A DNA stretch of 64,000 nt, taken from the NCBI GenBank assembly GCA_949361645.1, contig OX442415.1, positions 12,923,672 to 12,987,671 on the forward strand, given 5' to 3'. This stretch comes from Spongilla lacustris (taxonomy: Eukaryota; Porifera; Demospongiae; Spongillida; Spongillidae). Shown one piece after another: positions 1-10,500 of this stretch. Every line of letters begins with the position of its first letter. The stretch's first letter is position 1. The notes under the pieces are model-generated. The model worked only from the letters and a program-made list of their open reading frames with translations, searched no databases and was not told the DNA's origin. A program made the translations under genes and the position numbers.

Positions 1-33
1 AAGATCACTGGTTGCATTGAGATATATTCTTAA

Positions 34-1321
34 TGTTTAATCTCCAGGGAAAAATCCTTATTCAAGGATGTCATTATCCCTAAATAAGGATCATCTTTTG
101 CATTGCATACTATTGCTAACCAAGCAAATTAGATAATATAAATGCTATTGGTCAATTGTATACTGATTAGCCTCCATAACAAACTGTAAATGATGTCAAT
201 ATGATCAATGTACATATTTTAAAACAGGGATGAAGTGGCACATCCTTATTTAAGGATTGACACCATCCTTAAATAAGGATCACTACAGTAGAGGTTATTG
301 ACCTCAAAAACCATAGTGGTTTTTAAACTCTTGATTTTCTCTGATAGTCAGTTAACCCAGCTATACTCACAACCTGATTCGTTGAAAAAATAACTTGTGG
401 TTAATAAGTTATGAGCATCTACATCATAACACTTCAAAATTAATATCAAGCGTTTGTACTTGTACTGATGTAGATGCTATCTTCTGGTCAAACGCCAGCG
501 TGGATGTATCCCTATAGCCTCGCTGAGACCAGTGCATGACCACGTGCACTACATGTGGTTGCACTCCATTGAACAGACTGAGTGTGCTTTCTATTCCTAT
601 CATTTCATGCATACAGTAGCCGGGCATGTACAATGGTGGATGAGGGGGGGGGGTGGTTACGGGAGATGTAGGAAGCGTTGCCAATTCTTAGCCCCAATTA
701 ATCAGACTCTAGGGGACCACCTCATTGCCTAGGCCTACTGTTGCTGCCGCCATAGATTATGGAATTACGGTCACCTAGCTACACATGTATATATAGGCCT
801 AGTGGCCCGCCTACATGGTCTGAGGAATTACATCCGTCATTTTCCGTGGCTCTCTCGGTAACTAAGCAGGGTTGCTTAGCTATAGCTTGACACTTTCGAG
901 CGTATGCAATCAGTACCTGTACACTCAGTGACTGGCCGCGCGCGGTACGTACAATGTACGTGAGTCGTGAGCCAGCGTATCGCCGTGGATATTGTTCCAC
1001 AGATGGGTCCATCTGATTCTGACAGTCTACATTCTACTCCTTCAGCTTTCAGAAACCTGCCCTTCCTTCGATTTGAGTTAATTGGCTCACTACTATATCG
1101 CCAACGCCCAACGGCTAATGGCGGCTTCGCCATAACGAGAGTGTAATACCAGTTTTTGAGCAAGTCAAACCTGTTGTAATCGCGGCAGTAACGCTAATCT
1201 GCCTTATCTTGAATCTATTTAAACAAATAAAGCACCAAGTGTGCATCATTTACTTAGAAAGTGGTCATCATCCTTATTTAAGGATGGCCATCCTTAAATA
1301 AGGATTCCGGGAGATTAAACA
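34..1321. mobile_element. TTAA-flanked non-autonomous DNA transposon
   Basis: The element is bounded by TTAA at 30-33 and 1322-1325. Its ends are inverted repeats starting TGTTTAATCTCC, followed on both sides by palindromic ATCCTTATTTAAGGAT-like blocks (left about 51-98, right about 1262-1310). A further internal pair lies at 240-285. No coding region longer than random expectation is convincing inside. TTAA duplications are typical of piggyBac and Kolobok transposons, but the TG terminus does not settle the superfamily. An autonomous partner is not visible in the window. Confidence 0.6.
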
Positions 1322-1325
1322 TTAA

Positions 1326-2097
1326 GGGAGTTATTGCAGATTCAAAATACCTTTTGTAAACAAAAACAAAAACAAAAAAAAAGAAAAAGAAAATAAGTTG
1401 AAAAAATAAATGAAAGCTGTAAATAACCAGAAATGAGAGAGCAATTGCATGTCAATGATGGATAAAATTCAAAAAAGCATAAACACTAAATCATTTTATT
1501 TCTAATCACTACATTTACGCTTCAGTCTATAAGATTAATGTAGATTTCGTATGTACAGCGCATAACCAAGTACTTCTTGATTGTGATTCAATATGTTGTG
1601 TTAATGTTGTGATAATTCTATTTATTACACACCTTATTCTTGGTTGTAAACAACATCCACTTGTAGTCTTATATGTTTACTGTCAGTTTTAGAATTGCAA
1701 TAGGATGGTGCCCACACAAAGATATTATCAAACCCTTTATTCGCATTCAATTTTATGCATATGCATGCTTGAACAAAATACCGTTCCAATCTGCTATCAG
1801 TTTGGAATGAAGATTATTCTTGATCTAGAGTGCCTCATTGAAGGACATATAAATAAGTCAGCATCAGTGGTGCCCTTACAGCTCCTGCAATGATAAATGG
1901 ATTAGCGTTGTACATAAGGTACAAATGACAAACCCAAATGTAACAGCCAAGGTAGTTGACAATTGCAATGTGGCATATCAGCCTAAAAGCATTGTGCATG
2001 CACTTCCATTCGTTGCTTGATTCAAATTGTCAAGGATATGAAAAATCACCCTTTCTAGAGCTTTGGATGATGTTGTTGTATGTCAGTGTAAGTCTTC
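1326..2097. other. AT-rich intergenic DNA, no gene seen
   Basis: An A-rich stretch lies at about 1356-1395. No ORF, hairpin or repeat that I can support was seen in the rest. Confidence 0.4.
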
Positions 2098-2223
2098 CAT
2101 TGGGGTTTCGCCCCAGACCCCACTGGGGGAGCTATAGGCGCGGGCACTCCCCCTCCCGTACCCTTCCCCAGTTGTGAATATATTTATCAGACCCCCTTTC
2201 CCGAAATCCTGGATCCGCCCTTG
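2098..2223. repeat. Truncated hAT-type MITE end (GGATCCGCC family)
   Basis: A GC-rich block ending CCTGGATCCGCCCTTG. Its interior (gggtttcgccccagacccc, cccctcccgtaccc) is an inverted match to the interior of the complete 699 bp element at 21783-22481, so this is one end of the same family. A related GC-rich piece lies at 35150-35285. Confidence 0.55.
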
Positions 2224-2904
2224 TATAACATTCCAACCTAACATTGTTAACCTGAGGCGCTTGCCTCAACTTTCAATAGCAGTCGTCGCGTGAAGGCAGA
2301 ACCGTCCATGCAATGTCGTCAGATCAAAGGATAAGCGTGTGGAATGGATATCAATTGGCTGTCACGACGTGGAAACCTCAAACCTCACCCCTGTAAGTCA
2401 TTCTGTGAAGGAATCGAGTAAGTCTCTCTCCCCAGTCTTGTACATCTCTTTCCTACACACTCCCTCTCTCTCCCTATCTCTCACCCTCGATTTTTCAGTC
2501 CTCCTTACGCTTCCCACCTCCATCCTCCCTGGTCTTCCTTGCGGGAGGATAGGTACAGGCATTGTAGTGTGGCGCGAAGCGCGCAGTACGGCGAAGCGGA
2601 CTCGGGACGAAGCGGTGTTTTTTTTCAATGAAGAGTGTCTGGACAGCACCGCGGGTGCAATTTGACCCCGGATTCGGAGTCGGCATCGGCGGCGCGAATG
2701 TAGCCCTAACCCTAGGCCCTAGAGCCCTAATTTTATCTCCTGATGTTAGCATGCCTTCGGCATGTAAAGTTATGTATACGATATGTTGTGTTTTGGTAGT
2801 GTGAGTGTGTTTTTATTTATTTTTTTAATATTCGTTACGCTAATGTTCAGTCTCAGCTCACGAAACATGGTTTGCTACGGTGGCCCGGTAGGTCGCGGCT
2901 GTCA

Positions 2905-3410
2905 TTTACGTGCACATCGCCGTTTTGCGGACGTGCACATATCCAGCACATATCCAGATCTGCGATTTGCGGATGTGCACATATGCACATCGGACGTGCA
3001 CATACGCGATTTGTCACAAATGTTACCTGGCAACAAACACATTGCAACCACGTGGAAACATTTGCACGTCCGCAAATCGCGTATGTGTACGTCCGCAAAT
3101 CGCAGATGTGCATGTGTGTGCACGTCCGCAAATCGCAGGTTTGCATGTGTGCACGTCCGCAAATCGCAGGTTTGCATGTGTGCACGTCCGCAAATCGCAG
3201 GTTTGCATGTGTGCACGTCCGCAAATCGCAGGTTTGCATGTGTGCACGTCCGCAAATCGCAGGTTTGCATGTGTGCACGTCCGCAAATCGCAGGTTTGCA
3301 TGTGTGCACGTCCGCAAATCGCAGGTTTGCATGTGTGCACGTCCGCAAATCGCAGGTTTGCATGTGTGCACGTCCGCAAATCGCAGATCTGGACATGTGC
3401 ACATACATAA
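2905..3410. repeat. 31 bp minisatellite with inverted flanking units
   Basis: Eight near-identical 31 bp units begin CACGTCCGCAAATCGCAGG at 3121, 3152, 3183 and every 31 bp to 3338, with a ninth partial unit at 3369. Degenerate units precede them (3065-3120), and units in the opposite orientation lie at 2905-3010. The outer edges are inverted copies of each other (gcaaatcgcagatctgga). The long ORFs here in all frames come from the repeat, whose period is not a multiple of three. It sits in intron 1 of lipase copy A. Confidence 0.85.
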
Positions 3411-3497
3411 TTACAACAAATAAGAGGGAGTATATTTGTTGTTCAAGCAACCAAAACTAACTAGCTATAGGGCGGCGGAAGGTGTTTTATAAGTGGG

Positions 3498-3740
3498 AGG
3501 GGGGGGGGGGGGGGGGGGTTAAACTTTGAATACATAAGGAGTAGGGGTGCTGTCCACGTTCGGCCGATTCAACGAGCGGGGGGGGGGTAGGGGGGGGGGG
3601 GGGGGTTCCTGTCCGCGTTCGCTTTATCACTTCCATGCAGCTGGTAAATTCATTACGTACTCAAGGTAAAGTTGGGGGGTAAATAACCCCCCCCCCCCCC
3701 CCCCCCCCCTTCCCCGGTTCCGCCGCCGCTGCGCCGCTGA
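3498..3740. repeat. Poly-G/poly-C tracts with degenerate hAT-type ends
   Basis: Runs of G at 3499-3520 and 3580-3605 and of C at 3688-3709, the last followed by ttccgccgccgctg. This resembles the CCGCCGCCCCTG terminus seen near other C tracts at 46.4 and 62.5 kb. No coding content. Confidence 0.5.
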
Positions 3741-3820
3741 TCAGTTTTAGACCCATGCAGACATCGACTGCAAGTCAGGGGCACATTGTTCATGTATGTG
3801 AGGCAAAAACTCAGTAAGAC

Positions 3821-4708
3821 CAGAGATAATAGAGGGATTTGAAACGGGGCCAATCAACACTAATCAACGCGCGCAATCCTCAAACGAATCTTACACGCAG
3901 TTAGATGGATAGAACTTTGAAAAATTTACAACAGACACATGACACTAAGGCACCCAGGATGGAGGTAGTGTGACCCTTTATTCTTCTCACTCAGCATGGT
4001 CAACGATCGTACCAAGCCACCAGTGAAATGGGAGACACTGAGTGAATTTATTACTGATGAATGTGCCGACGCTTCGATTTTCTTCTGCCCATCCATCGCC
4101 TTTGAAGAAATTCACTGAACAAATGGAACATGGTTTGCCTTTAAAAACATGCGATGGGCACACAACCAACATATATATACAGCTATACCAAAATAATGTA
4201 TCAAAACCAGCCATGCACCATCGTAACACAATCAGCTGAACACAATCCCCCAGAGAGTAAGGTTACCCGAGACGTCACAGAGAGGTTTCTGAAGATGCTA
4301 TATGCAAACAACATAGCGATGGGCACGTAATAGACTATGAGCATTAAATACACAAATAATGACGAGGACAGTTCTTCTAGATCGACGGATTCTCCACCAA
4401 AAGTAAAAAAAATGGCCTATTAATTTTTTTCTTTTGTTAGAAAATGTCGCAAAATCGAATCTAAAAGTATCAGTTCAATGAATCTTTAGTGGATCGTCTA
4501 TCGACTACTTTATTTAAACTTGAGAAGACTTGTTTCAATATCTTGTGACATTCAAGACTTCTATTCAAGCCTTCAATTCCGCCCCCTTTTTTTCAGTGGT
4601 CAACGTACATGTAGGTGCTATTCACACGTGCAAGGATAGGGCGCGCTAAAATTGCTGAAGTCTATGGCGCACATGATTCATTTCCAATCCCTCTATATAT
4701 TATCTCTG
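3821..4708. mobile_element. 888 bp non-autonomous DNA transposon, 7 bp TSD
   Basis: The ends are inverted repeats beginning CAGAGATAATA and sharing a GAGGGATT block. They are flanked by a perfect 7 bp duplication GTAAGAC (3814-3820 and 4709-4715). Lipase copy B preserves the empty site (cagtaagacac at about 19450-19465), which shows this is an insertion into copy A intron 1. There is no coding potential. The element at 34276-35119 has similar ends and also a 7 bp duplication. The superfamily is not assigned; CA-termini with 7-8 bp duplications occur in P and hAT groups. Confidence 0.75.
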
Positions 4709-5177
4709 GTAAGACATCATGTGCCTATTGTGGCATATCACCATGTCACCACCAACTGCTGCATGAAGGCCCAGAGGGTCAAGTGTAGTCCAAGAACAGC
4801 TTTGACCTCAGTGCTATCTGAAGCTCATTGGAGCCCAAAACTAACAGAAGGCGCAAGTATGAGCCAAGAGGATGCACGGGGTGCAGATTTGGAGAGTTAG
4901 ACATGCTTTGTCTGACACAGTTCAGTTTTAAAAACCAGTAGCCCTAAAGTGTGGTCATCCGATCTCTGAGGCAAGATTCTCTGTTGGATTAGGAAAACCT
5001 GAATAGACTTGTAATGTTGGGAGGTGAGACCAAACTATTGAACTTGATGATTCACCACACAAGGTGAGAGTTGTCAGCACTGCATCTCATACATGTACCA
5101 TGTTTTTAGGCTGCATATGTCATGCCAATGGCTACGCAGTTGGAAAACCGCAACCTGACATTTCTGTCAAAGGGCTC

Positions 5178-5271
5178 CATGCAGGAAGAAAAATGCCAGA
5201 TAAGGTGGATTTTTTAGAGCCACCCATGCAGGAAGTAAAATGCCAGATAAGGTGGATTTTTTAGAGCCACA
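5178..5271. repeat. Tandem duplication, 47 bp period, two copies
   Basis: Two adjacent copies begin CATGCAGGAAG at 5178 and 5225. They lie in intron 1 of lipase copy A. Confidence 0.8.
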
Positions 5272-7279
5272 TGCATGCTTACAAAGCTGCTACAAGATCA
5301 GATCTACCTGGGGATCAGTACTAACAACCCCGTACAGCCTGGAATGCAGCTTTCAGGCTTTCTTGCGCTTTGAAGCAATGATCCTTGGAATGCATCTACA
5401 TATAGGTATGGGTGCACTGAGTGTCTCAAAATGTGGCTAAGTCTGTATATCACCATTGGAAAGGTGCTGCTCACGTCATTATCACAAAAAAGCTGATTTC
5501 AAGCAAGGCTCATAAAAATACCAAGAGGAGGACCTAAATAAGTGCATTGCTCAAAGCACTGCAGGTCAGTAGGTTTAGTGCCAACTAACACTCCATTGTG
5601 TTAGTGGGCACTAAAATTGCAATGGCTTATTTTGCACAGCTGAGCCAAAGTAGGAGGCAACTTGAGAAGGTCTGGAGGTTGACAATGTACCAAAGAGCAC
5701 TGCAGATCAATGTTGGAAAGCCAGTAGATATATGGGGTCCTTCAGCTCGAAGGAGTCAACTGGGGTGTTGGTATAACAATAGCCAGCTAATGTGACACTG
5801 GAATAGCACATCCTTTGGCAAGGTAGGTTTTTAAATTTGCAAAATTCATTCTGGAATCACAGGTAACATAAGAAAATATGTGGGCTTCACATGTCTTCTT
5901 TGAAGAAAAGACACACATACATGTAGATAGCATCAACAGTTTTAAACATGCTTCTTCAGAATTTTCACTTTCAACTGGTCTAAGGGTGCTTGCAAGGATT
6001 TACCACAATAAAGGAAGGCACATTGTTGGCACTTGCAAACCCGGTACTGCCCTGTAGATAATTTGGAAACGGGACTTGGGTGATCACAAAACAGGTATTC
6101 AAGCTGAAGGCAGCTATGGCAATGGTTGTATAATAATATCTTTTTTTTTACTCTGCATGCTAGAAAAAAATGTGTGAGGGCCTTCTGTTTTCCTTTTTTA
6201 TATCATTGGTGTAATATATAATACATAACAAGACACAATAACATAAATACATGTATGTACATGTATCATACAAAAAAATCGGGCTGGGGTTTGATGATAG
6301 TGCTCCTAAGGCCTGATTCATGGCTGGAATAAATTTTTGGACTATTTGTTTCTCTTTTTGATTTCATTTTTTATCTAATTTCATGTGTTGATGTTACCTG
6401 TTTAGTGTTTACTAATATATTTTTATAACCAAACAAAAAAATGATCTCCAATCATACAACATAATAATGATTATTATTATCAGTTACACAAATTTGGTTC
6501 TATACTTTTCAGAGGATGGCTCTGGCATTCACTCTTATTAAGCAAATGCTCAAGTTGCAGAACAAGTAGTGACTTGTGGATTCCAAGCCTAGCTGTGATT
6601 TGTGCCAGTTATTGTCATATATTATTACTGGATTTATTATACATGGAATTTAATAGCTCCTATACACACACATACATGTACATACTTACAATCCCTTCCA
6701 GTGATTACTGTTGTGGAATGGCCTGATAAAGCCTCGAACTGAGAGTAAAACCAGCCTGCTGTAAATTTAGCACTTTAGCCTGAGCGGAATTGGTTTGAGC
6801 CACAAATTTAAGCCTGCTGTCTTTTCCCATTCCTGAGCACTGTAGTACATAACTAGAATAACACTGCCATAATCCTGTGAGCGAGGGCTATTCAAAGATG
6901 GATGCTTGGTCTCCTATACATGACCTGGCTCATCTGATGCATTGAATGGATGTGCGAGGTATTATTTATGTATTGATATTATACATACAATTATATGTAA
7001 CATACATGTATTACAGATGAGGGTGCATAAACATGAATAGGTAGTACATCGCTTGACTCAATTTCAATTGTGCATATCCAAGAACCATGGCAACTGCATG
7101 TCCAAATAAATTAAGACAGGATCTATACTTATATACATTAAAGTATCTGAGTTCTTCCCTGGACTTGGCAATGAAAATTTATCATGTTATTCAAGTAACA
7201 CTGTACATGGTTCAGGGTCAAGTTTAGTAAATTGCATTTCTGCCCCAGCACTTTGGATAAATAGATATGTACAATACAG
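5272..7279. other. Intron 1 remainder of copy A, duplicated in copy B
   Basis: This non-coding sequence shares blocks with the copy B intron, for example about 5990-6130 against 20210-20340 and 6880-7279 against 20690-21133. It is AT-rich with (TG/CA) runs. No gene seen. Confidence 0.6.
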
Positions 7280-7738
7280 GGCTTTGCTCTGCATCTGCCA
7301 TGGAGTGAGTGAGCACATGGGACGATACAACAAATTTGGCAAGTTTCTAGCAGAGAAAGGAATCCTTGTATATGGTCATGACCATGGTAAGTGTCATTCT
7401 ACAGCTAATAAATGATGAATGTAATTAGGGAAGAATGATTGTAATAACAGTGGGTTTTTTAAATTTAACAAACAGGAAGTATCGATAGAGATAGAACCCT
7501 CTACATATATGCTAACTTTAGAGCGAATTGCACACTCCTATAAAACGGTATATCAAAGTTTTGAACCACAACAGTTAACATTCTTTGTATGTTCTGTTGG
7601 GATTAGAGTTAAGGGACAAAAAAATCACTTTACCATTAAGAAATGGTGTGGTATGATTTGTTCAAAATTGGAAGCCAATAGCATCAAACAGTAAGCATTT
7701 AGACAGAAATATATATGTACATTGTATAATATACATGT

Positions 7739-7811
7739 GGGACAGTTTCCACGAAAGTGGCCCTTCATTTATTATGTATGTAAATAAAGGGCCATTTTCA
7801 TGGAAACTCCC
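7739..7811. repeat. Short foldback MITE (GGGACAGTTTCC ends)
   Basis: A 73 bp hairpin starts GGGACAGTTTCCACG and ends TGGAAACTCCC, with a second stem segment (AGTGGCCCTT / AAGGGCCATT). The end resembles that of the 824 bp palindrome at 25811-26634 (GGGACAGTTTCCGCG), suggesting the same mobilisation system. The homologous intron of copy B lacks it. Confidence 0.6.
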
Positions 7812-9785
7812 AAGATATGTTTCTGTACATGGAAATTGAAATTGCATCTTCACACACTTTTGGGAATGATATATGCCCTTGTGGTACAATCAAATTGTAC
7901 ATGCCACTAGCGTATAGTTACTGTTTGTGTAGGACAGCCTTTTACCTGTCACACAACAGTGGAATGTACTGGGGAAAAAAGTGTAACACAAGATGCAGTG
8001 TTGCAGTACGGCAAGCAAGATTGAATTTTCTATTATTGTTCTGGCTTCAAATGGCTTACAGTACTAAATTCAATATATAATTCGATTTTCAGCACTTGCT
8101 CATTTTTCAATCAGTAATGTATTTTGTGAAATAAAAACATGTCTTATAACAACATTGAAACTGAATTGGTCATTATGCTGGTAATATCAACTACATGCAC
8201 ATGTATACTTACAGTGCAATGAATTGTTCTCTTCTCACCACTCGTGTCTAAACTCCATTCATGTATTCTTTTCAATGGAGATTTTGTATTTTCAATCAGA
8301 GGGTTTCGATTTGGGAAGGGCAGAAAGGCCGGGGGTAATGTACAGAAAATTGTACCATAAAGATGTCAGTCCTTACCATTTATACAGTGGTGTCATTGGT
8401 TTTACCCTCATACAGTGGGACATGGCAATAGCGAGGGAGACAGGGTTCATGTGGAATCATTCAACACATATGTTCAAGACATAGTTGGTCATATCGAGGA
8501 CGTAAAGAAGCAGTACCCTGGAGTGCCAAGCATGTTACTGGGACACTCAATGGTGAGAAATAAAGTTCATATGGTTGTATACATAAGGCATCCAAAGCAA
8601 ACTTTTCGAATTGGTGAAAGTTATTCGGATTAGTCCATCGTGAAGTTAACCTAATCCTCTCTGCTTTGTCATTAGGGTTTGGATATCACTGATTGAGGGG
8701 CCCATGCTCATGGTCAAATATATGAGTATAGTGATACTGCTTATCATTATTTTGTCCAGCAATAGCTAATTTTTCAAATCCATAACTACTCTATTATACT
8801 AGTACAGTAGGTTTAGAGGCTGCAGGGAAGAAGATACAGAATGCCTTCTATTTTTTTTTCCTTTCAATGACAACCATGCTAGATAGTTCAATGGGCTGAT
8901 TCAAATTTGTTACTCGTGAAGTTTTTCTTGTGGAATTGTATTGCAAGGAGGTCGCTCATTAATGTCGATATGTTAAAATACTGAAATTCACATTTATAAG
9001 ATTGTAATGCATACATTCCAAACTATATCGATATCTATAGTATCAAGAGATACTATTGAATATTTTGTACCTTACAGTAAGTTCATTTTCAGTGTTATAG
9101 CAGATGGAATCATTATACATATAAGTTATTAAGCTGCAGTTTCCCTTTATCATATGAAGGTAAAGGAATATGTAGAAGATCCCCTTAATTGGCAAGGAGG
9201 CCTGAAGGCAAGATGGATGTACGAGTTTGGCATTGCGGTGTCTGAAGCTCGCACCAACATGCACCTGATCAAACTTCCTCTGTTCATAATGCATGGTGAT
9301 CGGGACAGAGTAGTGCCCATTTCTGCATCACAGTTCATTCAGAGCAACGTTGGTTCTCAGGACCTACAGTATGAGGTGAGTGTCAATTTCAAATTTTGAG
9401 GGTAAGCTACGAAGGTATATGTAAAAGAATTCTGCTCAGCATATGGTAATTCAGAAGGATAACTGCAATAGTGCTATTTTGGTTACTTATTGTTCATTTT
9501 CTTTCCTTACATTAGACTCCTGTACAGTGTAAAAATTTGACACAATTATGCAGTAGAGTCTAGCCTTTAAAAAATAGTAATACAGGACCCAATATGATAA
9601 TAATGGGCACAACTGAGTTGGGCAAGCTAGATGATCATGATACAGGTGGAACGTATGTGGTTACATTTTTTTTAATTGTGCACATGTAGGTATTCATCAA
9701 CCACAATCATGCAATACTTCATGACAAAGATCAGGATAGAGCAATGCAGCTCATTGCTGATTGGATTTTGGCTCACTGCAATTGA

Positions 9786-10500
9786 TTATCATCTGTGTAC
9801 ATCCCTGACACTGGCAATGTATCTATTCATTTGCTGGAATTGCCTAGCTTATTGAACACTTAAACACCATACATGTTAGTAAATTTAGTTATTGCAGCTG
9901 GGATTTTTTGTGCGTGAGCAAATACATATCTGTGGTTTCCACATTTAAGGCTCCTCTTCATATCTGCAACCCTGTGTGCACTTCATTAAATAACAGTCAT
10001 GTACTAGTACTGGTTAATTTATTTGTATTCATGAATACCTTTTTTTTTCCCTCCGAATATTGCTACTTCCATGTCCTGAATTGTAGTCTAAAAATCTGTA
10101 TGATGTGTTAACTTTTGAGGAAATGTGCTGTTTTCCACTGTTTGAAATATGATAGCGCTGAAATCTGAATATATAAAGTCATTGATATAAAAATCTACAT
10201 GTAAAAACTGAGCCGGGTCCAAAAGGTGCTAAGTTCATGGAGTTATTCTTGAGGGATGACAAGGGCTGTGCACGCAATTATCCTCTATTGGGTTCCTAAT
10301 CAAGTTAATATTTTTTAATGCACTTCAAAAACGAATTCGAAGCTGCGGTTATAAGTGTCAGTCCAACTAGAGCTGAATACAAGTTTATATCTATCTCTGG
10401 GTGCCTTGTTTTCCTACCTTGAAGGGAGAATCTGGAATCCCTCCATTATAGAGGTACGGGTATATATTATATACCATGCACTTTACTGCTGAAGCTCATG
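9786..10500. other. 3' flank of lipase copy A
   Basis: This flank is homologous to 24894-25650 (copy B) and, inverted, to 45196-45613 (copy C). Homology to copy B stops at about 10500, where an unrelated transposase relic begins. No separate gene. Confidence 0.6.

Larger units (their letters stand above)
2313..9785 (+). pseudogene. Monoglyceride-lipase-like gene copy A, exons 4-5 deleted
   Basis: Exons recognised by homology to MGLL and by identity to copy B are 2313-2392, 7280-7386, 8416-8552, 9160-9375 and 9690-9785, all with GT-AG borders and compatible phases. The product would carry the N-terminal strand (WNGYQLAVTTWKPQ), the oxyanion-loop motif CHGVSEHMGRY, VGHGNSEGDR, the nucleophile elbow GHSM, the acid motif MHGDRD and the C-terminal NHNHAILHDKDQDRA with the candidate catalytic His. 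The two exons that follow GHSM in copy B (70 codons) are missing: the intron sequence runs straight across a ~310 bp deletion near 8930. Exon 3 to exon 6 splicing would stay in frame (211 aa) but removes the GG after the nucleophile and the cap region. I therefore infer a non-functional or altered lipase. The ATG at 2313 is preceded by an out-of-frame ATG at 2308. Intron 1 is swollen to 4.9 kb by repeats. Confidence 0.75.

Noticed and set aside
2700..2735. Telomere-like CCCTAA text
   Set aside because: Only a few degenerate units; no array.
3121..3390. Possible CRISPR array
   Set aside because: The 31 bp units are contiguous with no unique spacers, and the genome is eukaryotic.
2783..3460. 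Several 118-225 codon ORFs on both strands
   Set aside because: All are translations of the 31 bp minisatellite, whose period is not a multiple of three; the repeats look similar in every frame.
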